Assembly (NCBI GenBank): GCA_944388545.1
Contig: CALXJE010000004.1
Location: forward strand, 1-49,452
DNA length: 49,452 nt
Source: an uncultured Clostridia bacterium
GTDB lineage: Bacteria > Bacillota > Clostridia > TANB77 > CAG-465
Direction of reading: 5' to 3'
Shown piece after piece: positions 43,315-49,452 of the stretch. Below the pieces are notes generated by a model. That model saw only the letters and a program-made list of their open reading frames with translations. It had not been told where the DNA came from and made no database searches. Within the stretch, counting starts at the first letter, position 1; the number at the start of each line of letters is the position of its first letter. The position numbers and the translations under genes are program-made.

Positions 43315-43782
43315 TTAAATTTCTTTAAGTAATACTTCTAATATTTGACTTTCTTTATTATATTTAGTCATTGTAACTTCATAGTCTGAAGATATATTTA
43401 TATTTTTTCTTTTAAAAAACTCTTTTACAGTTTCTATTACTTCATCCGCATCATTCTTTGCCATAATTGTATCTTTAGTTATACGACTAGTTCCATTTTT
43501 ATTTTCTATTGTTATTAAAAACTTGCCAGAAGCTGTAAGTTGGCTCTGCTCACTCATATAACCTGCATAATACGCTAATAATTCATCCCCACTTACAACT
43601 CTTTTCTTAGTTTCAGAGACTGAAACAACCCTACTTCCAGTAGGTAAAGAAGCATCATATTCTAATGCAGTTTCAGCAACATCTCTTACTCCGAGCATTA
43701 AAGTAATAGATATGGATAATGCTATGATAAAAATTGTTATATTTACTCCTAATTGTACTGCTTGTTGTGCTGACTCATCCAT
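43315..43782 (-). CDS. Small pilin-like membrane protein (MDE class, third copy)
   Basis: The 155-residue protein starts MDESAQQAVQLGVNITIFII, a short acidic leader leading straight into a hydrophobic helix of about 22 residues. The outer part has VVSGDELLAYYAGYMSE and ends EVTMTKYNKESQILEVLLKE. Its N-terminus and general plan match the proteins at 43800-44180 and 48702-49136. Each has a helix followed by a T/S-x-x-x-R or 'I-x-G-x-E/D-[LV]' strand. GGAGGTGATAAT precedes the ATG. A Flp/TadE-type pilin is the best guess. Confidence 0.75.
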   Translation of the reverse strand: MDESAQQAVQLGVNITIFIIALSISITLMLGVRDVAETALEYDASLPTGSRVVSVSETKKRVVSGDELLAYYAGYMSEQSQLTASGKFLITIENKNGTSRITKDTIMAKNDADEVIETVKEFFKRKNINISSDYEVTMTKYNKESQILEVLLKEI

Positions 43783-43799
43783 ATTATCACCTCCAAAAA

Positions 43800-44180
43800 C
43801 TATATTTCTGTAAATACTATTTTATATATATTTGATTGTTCATTAAGATTTGAACTATATTTATTTGTGTAATCTAATTTATCGACATCTATACTATCAT
43901 TACAAACTTCACCAGAAGTAGTTTCTATACAAACATTTACAGAGTCATCATTTATATATTTCTTTACAGTATTTCTAACATCTAATCCTGTAAAAATATT
44001 ATTTGAATCTCTATACTTATCAAATTCATCAAGTCTTTCTTCAAAGGAAATATTTGTTTGTCCAACTTCTTTATATATACTTTGAATTTGCTCGAATTCA
44101 AATACTACTACAGTTAGTATTATTAAAGTAACAAATATTGACACACCTATAATTATTGCTTTTGTTGAAATTTCGTCCAC
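43800..44180 (-). CDS. Small pilin-like membrane protein (MDE class, second copy)
   Basis: The 126-residue protein begins MDEISTKAIIIGVSIFVTLI, an acidic leader and a single hydrophobic helix, followed by EFDKYRDSNNIFTGLDVRNT. Two cysteines (VCIETTSGEVC, about 88-98) may form a disulfide at the surface. It is a paralog of the small proteins at 48702-49136 and 43315-43782. The start codon is GTG with AAAGGGG seven bases before. Such proteins, with a helix and an 'F-x-x-Y...G-x-[DE]-[VL]' region, are typical of uncharacterised pilin genes in clostridial Tad-like loci. Confidence 0.75.
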   Translation of the reverse strand: MDEISTKAIIIGVSIFVTLIILTVVVFEFEQIQSIYKEVGQTNISFEERLDEFDKYRDSNNIFTGLDVRNTVKKYINDDSVNVCIETTSGEVCNDSIDVDKLDYTNKYSSNLNEQSNIYKIVFTEI

Positions 44181-44201
44181 AAATATTCCCCTTTCTAAAA
44201 A

Positions 44202-47200
44202 CTAATCTATTTTCTTTATTATTACTATACCATTTCCTTTATTGCCTGTCATTGTAGAAGTTGCTTTATATTCCAATGGATTTCTCATAGTTTCATTTCC
44301 TCTTTTTACCTCAAAAGATTCATATGTAATAGTTCTCCATCTTCCATTAGTATTTACATATGGAACTATTGCCTCAATAATTCCTTCATCATATTTACCT
44401 TCAAAAAGTGTTTTTAAAGGTAAGCGTCTTCCTTCTATTACATTAGTTTCATTTCTATATACATATGATAGACCTCCTCCACCACCTGCATATTCATCAT
44501 GAGCCGCACTTCCTCCAAAGTATCCAGCGCCTCCGGCACCTGCTCCATCAAAATCAACACTTCCACCTTGTCCTAAATCACCTTTTTCAGATTCTGGTAT
44601 ACTTTGAATGTTTCCATCTGCTTTTGTATAAGTATCATATCCTACAGATATAGCACTATCTAATGCTCCTTTTCCAACTAACAATTGATTTACTCCCACT
44701 GATGTTCCGTTTATTCCTCTTGAAAAGTTTCCGCCTGCACCACCGGTTCCATATCTTGTTCCGTTAGCTTTACTACTTCCACCGCCACCTGCAGCAACTA
44801 TTATTCTTGTAAGAAGTGATTCAACATCTTCAGGTTCTCCTTTTAAAAGTCTTACATCTGATGCTCCTCCGCCACCATATCCATTATATGAGTTTCCTCC
44901 GCCATTATATCCGCCGTTTTGTTCATTAGACTCAGAGTATTTAGTTCCTTGTCCGCCAACATATACATATAATGTGGTTTCTTCATTTATATTAAATACA
45001 CCTTTTACGTACGCTCCTTTTCCGCCAGTTGTTGATGCTTCATTACTTTCATATCCTCCACCTGACGCTCCCCATGCTTCTATTTGATATTTCCCAGGAT
45101 CTAACGTTATTTCTTCTGCCTGTCCTCTATATTTAAATATTCTACCTTCATCACTTGTAACTATACCATTTGTATCTGAAATTATAGTATCACCATTATT
45201 TTTTATGGTTCCACCATAATTTACATATATCTTAGGAATTTCTTCATTTCCTACATTTGCTGTAAACATAGAATAAAATACACTTGCAACCGTTTGATTT
45301 CTATTCTTAACTATAACATTGATCTGATCTCCTTCGTTCATTACATATGAATTCTCATTCATATAACTTAACGATTTATACATATCACCATTACCAAGCA
45401 TACACTCTCTTAAAAATTCTATTTTGCTTACTCCTGTATTATAAAATAGCTTACTAACTATTTGTTTGTCAGTTATTATTTCCTCATTAACCACATGAGC
45501 TTTTTCTATAATACAGTTTTCGCCAGATACATATGTAACTTTTTTATTTACTATTTGAGAATACTCTTCCCATTCTTCCACTCTCATATTATATATTTGA
45601 TATCTTTGTTCGTCAGTAAGTTCACTATAATCTGCCTCATATTTAACAATAACTTCTCCTGTATTTGGGTCTTTTATTGTTACACTTGGATCTACTACTT
45701 TTAAGTCAGAAGCATGTATTTGATTTGCACTAGCAAAAGTAACTGTTCCTTTTGAATTATATTCATTCACAAATTTAGTATATTCAAAAGTTCCATCATT
45801 GTTGAGATCTGTATTATCATAAACAATTTGAGTATTATCAATTTCATAAGTGTTTCCATTTCTTTTTAGTTTATCTATAGTAATATTAGCTCTATATATT
45901 TCTACATCATCTCTATTATATTTTAATGTAATTCTATTATCATTTAAATATTCAGATAAATACATATTATATAGTTCTTCATTATCATTTTCATATATAT
46001 CTATCATAGGAGAATTATATCCTGTAGGAGTTATTGATATATGAGCATCTTGCACTGTAATTTCACTTTCTGTACTATATGTAATAGGTGATCTTACAGT
46101 AATTTTACCTGTACGTTCAAATTCTGTTAAATAATTTTGATAATTAGGATTTAAATCATCGTACATTAAATCGTTATATTCACCTGACTCTGGCTCTATC
46201 ACTATATTACTTCTTGTAACTGTTACATCTTCTGGTTTATATATTCTCGCTGGGCTAATAGTTATTTGTGCATTTTTAGTATATTCATCTAAATATTTTA
46301 TATAATTAGAACTTTCCGATTCAATATTATAACTAAATGTATATACAGGAGCATTTGTTGTACTTGTTCCTTTTTCAAATATCTCTATTTTAGGATGTAT
46401 AACATTAATTTCATTACCTACAGCTATACTTGAATTTTCAAGCACTATTCTTCTATTTTGATAATATTGCTCAACATATTGCATTGTATCAGAAGTTATA
46501 TTAATTGGTGATTCTCCACCTATTAGTATTTGATTATATACCACATCTATATCCGATGCTGTAAAGACTGTTGCTGGAATATTAACCGTTGCATTTCCTC
46601 TATCTATGTTTTCAATTACTGTATTATTAAAAATAGAATTATATGCTGATTTATTTAAATATTGTAAAAATAAATATTTATTTCCACTAGTATCATTTAT
46701 AGAAACTGATTCATGATTAATTGTTAACTCATTTTTATAATATGTTTTTTTATGAGTATAAGTTATTTTACCATTAGTCACATACAAATTTATATAATTA
46801 TTTATTTCATTTGTATCTAAAACTTGAATATCGGTAGATAATTTGTTTTCAAGTACCATAAATGTTGGATTTACAATTGTTATTTTATCAGGAGATTCCA
46901 CTTTATTAGAATCATATTCTACTCCATCTATTGTCACTCTTCCTGTATCTTTTATTGTTTTAATCTCATCTATATTAGTTATATTTTTTTCTATAGAATC
47001 ATTTACTACAACTTTTGCACCTTCTATATAAATATCATTATTATTAAAGTCTACTATGTTTTCAATTTCTATAACATTTGTACTATTATCTAATAATTCG
47101 TCTACATATTTTTCATAATCTATATAATTATTATTAGTATCATGTATACTTCCTTTAACATGAACAATACTTATTCCATTTTGTCCATCTGTAAAGGTTC

Positions 47201-48692
47201 CACCTTCATCATAAACAATTTGATTAGTTGAACGATATTCTTCAATATAATTTGAAAAATTTAATGATCCTGTATTAAGGGCATTAGGATTATTCTTTTT
47301 ATTTATCTGCCCTGTTATATTTATAGTCCTTATCTCATCTGTTAATGGATTATATCCTATTGCATCTTTACTTTCAGCAAAAATTCTTCCTTTGTTTAGT
47401 ACAATAGTTTGATTATTCTTATATTCATCTGAATTTATTTTTTCTTTATATAACTCTTCTGCAGCATTTTTTTCTTCGTCTGTAAGCTCATTATATGTTT
47501 TATTTCCTATCCACATTGCAGCTCTTGAAATAACTATGTCAGAGTTTTCATTGTTATATACTTCTCCTTCAAAAGCGACCATATCTTGCCCATTGTTATA
47601 ATTTGAAATAAACTCATCATAATTTAGTGATGTTTCATAACCTGCTATTTGTTTATCTTCATTTATTTCTATACTTCCACTATTTACAGATATATTGGCT
47701 ATTCTATCTATTTTAGTATCAATACTTCCACTTACACTACTTACTCTAGTTCTATCTGCATACACTTCACCCTGATCATACACTAATCTTCCATCACCAG
47801 AAGTAACAGCTTCATCATATAAATTTTTCCATGTGTAGTAAAATTCTTCTGCTTGTTCCTGTGACAAATTCATTCCATCTATTAGCATAGAAGCCGGTGT
47901 AAGAACAATTCTGCTATTTCCAGAATTATATACAGGACCAGAAAAATATTCATCATTACTATTTACTGCTTGGTCATAATTTCCAATATAATTATTATAG
48001 TTTATAGTATTCGGTTCATTGCCTTGTTTATTTACAATTGTAATTCTTCCTTCGTTTACTGTCATATACGCAGGATTATATAGTTCTTGGTCAAAATTAT
48101 TTCCAGTTACTCTTCTTATATCTGCATATATTTCACCTTTATCTAAAATTATTCTATTCTGTTCTCTATATTCATCTATTTTTAATTTATATAACTCTTC
48201 TGGAGTTAAAATATTCTCTCCGCCATTAGTAAAATGAATTTGACTTCCATCTGCCATCGTCATTTCGGCTTGTACTACTTCTATATTAGAATTAGTTTTA
48301 TTATATATCTCTTCATTTATAGTAATAGTAGTTGGTAACTCACCATCTTCAGTAAGATATTTATCATAATCTAAAATATGTAACAATCTACCTTTTGTAT
48401 TATCTGCTTTCTTTTCATATATATATATAGCTGGATCATATCTTTTTTTTACATGTTCTATATTAACATCATAAGTATTATTTGTAGCATATAGCCCTGA
48501 TACAAAATCACTATACATTTCAGGAGAAATATATCCTTTGTCTCTTACATTATCAACAAAATTTTGGGTTAATTTTAGAGCCAAACTATATGATACATCA
48601 TCTACTTTTTCAAATGCTATATATACTGGTATTATAAATAAAATCATAACACCAACTATTGCTGCAATTATTTTTTGTAATGAACTCTCCAT
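44202..48692 (-). CDS. Giant pseudopilin with tandem repeats and glycine-rich tip (1496 residues)
   Basis: The N-terminus is a hydrophobic helix (about 9-27) followed by VDNVRDKGYISPEMYSDFVS, the same module as in the 586-residue paralog. Residues about 110-1090 are degenerate tandem repeats of strands of the form Y-x2-[YF]-x-x-E[YF]...G-x-[IV]-T...[ED][VI]-x-V...I-x-I. Near 1120-1165 the second shared module appears (VIVKNRNQT...YVNYGGTI). From about 1190 the protein has a glycine-rich domain (AWGASGGG, GGGGASDVRLL, AAGGGGSS, GGGGLSYVYRN), of the kind seen in adhesive surface proteins. AGGAGGGG lies before the start. It is the second gene of the operon. Confidence 0.82.
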   Translation of the reverse strand: MESSLQKIIAAIVGVMILFIIPVYIAFEKVDDVSYSLALKLTQNFVDNVRDKGYISPEMYSDFVSGLYATNNTYDVNIEHVKKRYDPAIYIYEKKADNTKGRLLHILDYDKYLTEDGELPTTITINEEIYNKTNSNIEVVQAEMTMADGSQIHFTNGGENILTPEELYKLKIDEYREQNRIILDKGEIYADIRRVTGNNFDQELYNPAYMTVNEGRITIVNKQGNEPNTINYNNYIGNYDQAVNSNDEYFSGPVYNSGNSRIVLTPASMLIDGMNLSQEQAEEFYYTWKNLYDEAVTSGDGRLVYDQGEVYADRTRVSSVSGSIDTKIDRIANISVNSGSIEINEDKQIAGYETSLNYDEFISNYNNGQDMVAFEGEVYNNENSDIVISRAAMWIGNKTYNELTDEEKNAAEELYKEKINSDEYKNNQTIVLNKGRIFAESKDAIGYNPLTDEIRTINITGQINKKNNPNALNTGSLNFSNYIEEYRSTNQIVYDEGGTFTDGQNGISIVHVKGSIHDTNNNYIDYEKYVDELLDNSTNVIEIENIVDFNNNDIYIEGAKVVVNDSIEKNITNIDEIKTIKDTGRVTIDGVEYDSNKVESPDKITIVNPTFMVLENKLSTDIQVLDTNEINNYINLYVTNGKITYTHKKTYYKNELTINHESVSINDTSGNKYLFLQYLNKSAYNSIFNNTVIENIDRGNATVNIPATVFTASDIDVVYNQILIGGESPINITSDTMQYVEQYYQNRRIVLENSSIAVGNEINVIHPKIEIFEKGTSTTNAPVYTFSYNIESESSNYIKYLDEYTKNAQITISPARIYKPEDVTVTRSNIVIEPESGEYNDLMYDDLNPNYQNYLTEFERTGKITVRSPITYSTESEITVQDAHISITPTGYNSPMIDIYENDNEELYNMYLSEYLNDNRITLKYNRDDVEIYRANITIDKLKRNGNTYEIDNTQIVYDNTDLNNDGTFEYTKFVNEYNSKGTVTFASANQIHASDLKVVDPSVTIKDPNTGEVIVKYEADYSELTDEQRYQIYNMRVEEWEEYSQIVNKKVTYVSGENCIIEKAHVVNEEIITDKQIVSKLFYNTGVSKIEFLRECMLGNGDMYKSLSYMNENSYVMNEGDQINVIVKNRNQTVASVFYSMFTANVGNEEIPKIYVNYGGTIKNNGDTIISDTNGIVTSDEGRIFKYRGQAEEITLDPGKYQIEAWGASGGGYESNEASTTGGKGAYVKGVFNINEETTLYVYVGGQGTKYSESNEQNGGYNGGGNSYNGYGGGGASDVRLLKGEPEDVESLLTRIIVAAGGGGSSKANGTRYGTGGAGGNFSRGINGTSVGVNQLLVGKGALDSAISVGYDTYTKADGNIQSIPESEKGDLGQGGSVDFDGAGAGGAGYFGGSAAHDEYAGGGGGLSYVYRNETNVIEGRRLPLKTLFEGKYDEGIIEAIVPYVNTNGRWRTITYESFEVKRGNETMRNPLEYKATSTMTGNKGNGIVIIKKID

Positions 48693-48701
48693 TTGCCCCT
48701 C

Positions 48702-49136
48702 CTAGTTTTCAAATGTTGCTACTATTACAGTTGCCGCTCCTCTATTATCTATTGCTAGACCGTAATTAAAATTTGGTCTTATATTTTCATCAAGAAATTG
48801 CTGATTTTCATCTGACCAATATTCTTCATTATCTATATTTAGTTTAGCATTTGTTTCTTCAAATTTCTCGTTCACATTTGGTTGATAAACATATATTTGC
48901 ATATCTGTATCATTATAGTAGTAATTAAGTAAATATCTAAGTTCTAAACCTGTGATTTTGTCTTTAGCAAGTATATCATTTACTCTATTATTTCCAGAAC
49001 TTGTAATATCATACCTATTTGCAACTGCTGCAGAATCTCTAGCAGTACTATAAAGAGTTACAATTAAAGTAATCGTTATAATTGCTACAAAAACACTTAC
49101 ACCTATAAATACTGCTCTACTTGCATTTTCATCCAT
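48702..49136 (-). CDS. Small pilin-like membrane protein (MDE class, first copy)
   Basis: The 144-residue protein begins MDENASRAVFIGVSVFVAII, a short acidic leader and one hydrophobic helix of about 24 residues. The outer part has NRVNDILAKDKITGLELRYL and ends with GLAIDNRGAATVIVATFEN. It has the same plan as the two other small proteins of the operon. As the first gene of the operon it is the most likely major pilin. AAGGTGAG precedes the ATG. No classical G/F prepilin cut site is visible, so processing may differ from type IVa pilins. Confidence 0.78.
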   Translation of the reverse strand: MDENASRAVFIGVSVFVAIITITLIVTLYSTARDSAAVANRYDITSSGNNRVNDILAKDKITGLELRYLLNYYYNDTDMQIYVYQPNVNEKFEETNAKLNIDNEEYWSDENQQFLDENIRPNFNYGLAIDNRGAATVIVATFEN

Positions 49137-49452
49137 ATTCTCACCTTTTTATACGCCTTAATTCTATCATAAAACGCGCATAAAATATATGTATAAAAGT
49201 ATATGTAATAAAAATGTATGTAACGTGTAATGTGTTTGTAATATTTTTCTGAGACATATATAAATACGGTCTTTTTTATAAATTATTACTCTATTTTATC
49301 TATATGATTGACTGTGAAAAATAGTATTTTTGCAAAAGAACAAAACAGGTTAATACACGAAACAAAGACGTGTTTAACATATATGTACATATATATAACT
49401 AAAGAGAATATATATGAGAGAAATCTATAATTTAAAGGAGGAAAAATTTTAT
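49137..49452. other. Divergent control region of the pilin-like operon and the right-edge gene
   Basis: This 316-base stretch separates the operon from the plus-strand gene that begins at the window end. On the minus strand an extended -10 (TGaTAGAAT, 49169-49161) lies 25 bases before the first gene, with no good -35. An imperfect hairpin (GTTAATACACG/CGTGTTTAAC, about 49353-49379) lies in the leader of the right-edge gene. I see no known riboswitch. Confidence 0.45.
49434..49452 (+). promoter_or_regulatory. Ribosome binding site and cut start of a plus-strand gene at the right edge
   Basis: AAAGGAGG (49434-49441) is followed by nine bases and AT at 49451-49452. The next base outside the window is presumably G. 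This marks a new gene divergent from the pilin-like operon. Confidence 0.55.

Noticed and set aside
49137-49452. Cyclic-di-GMP riboswitch in front of the pilin-like operon
   Set aside because: Pili in Clostridia are often controlled this way, so I looked, but none of the conserved class I or II core sequences is present.

Overview
This is a very AT-rich stretch (my estimate is roughly 27% G+C) from a low-GC, spore-forming, anaerobic member of the Clostridia, probably an uncultured gut lineage. The spore protease gene gpr points to sporulation. The class III (oxygen-sensitive) ribonucleotide reductase pair nrdD/nrdG points to anaerobic growth. TrmFO and a one-domain NagZ fit a Firmicute, and strong AGGAGG-type ribosome binding sites occur throughout. 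No phage, CRISPR array or complete insertion sequence is visible.

Left part (1-10.9 kb): an exported bactofilin-like membrane protein, an orphan gene with a good promoter, then the minus-strand run trmFO-holA-gpr (tRNA m5U54 methylation, polymerase III clamp loader, spore protease). Next come a ferritin-like di-iron protein, nagZ (muropeptide recycling), and divergently mnmA (tRNA 2-thiolation) with a hemolysin III/YqfA-type membrane protein.

Middle (10.9-31 kb): the wreck of an IS256-family element lies beside a prepilin-like protein that carries a formylglycine-generating-enzyme-like (C-lectin fold) C-terminus and may be the target of a diversity-generating retroelement. Then follow the operon glyA-topA-CDF transporter-YcxB protein, a divergent pentapeptide-repeat gene, a coiled-coil orphan, nrdD-nrdG, a decayed AAA-ATPase fragment, tRNA-Lys(CUU), a membrane thioredoxin, secA, two divergent unknown genes driven by textbook consensus promoters, a DUF1980-like protein and an AI-2E/YtvI-type membrane protein.

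Right part (31-49.1 kb) is the most unusual. Eight tightly spaced minus-strand genes (49136 down to 33094) encode three small pilin-like proteins beginning MDE, two larger TadE-like pseudopilins, an anchored protein with a zinc-type Cys/His tail, a Lys-rich membrane protein with an SLH-like region, and a 1959-residue secreted repeat protein. One pseudopilin is 1496 residues long, with a tandem-repeat body and a glycine-rich tip. A terminator and a consensus promoter separate this block from an SLH-domain surface protein that shares its C-terminal domain with the Lys-rich membrane protein. I read the block as the pilin/adhesin half of a Tad-like (type IVc) surface pilus, with assembly ATPase and membrane platform presumably outside the window. 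A new plus-strand gene begins exactly at the right edge (RBS at 49434-49441, start codon cut after AT).

All functions are read from motifs and gene context by eye; no database search was run.
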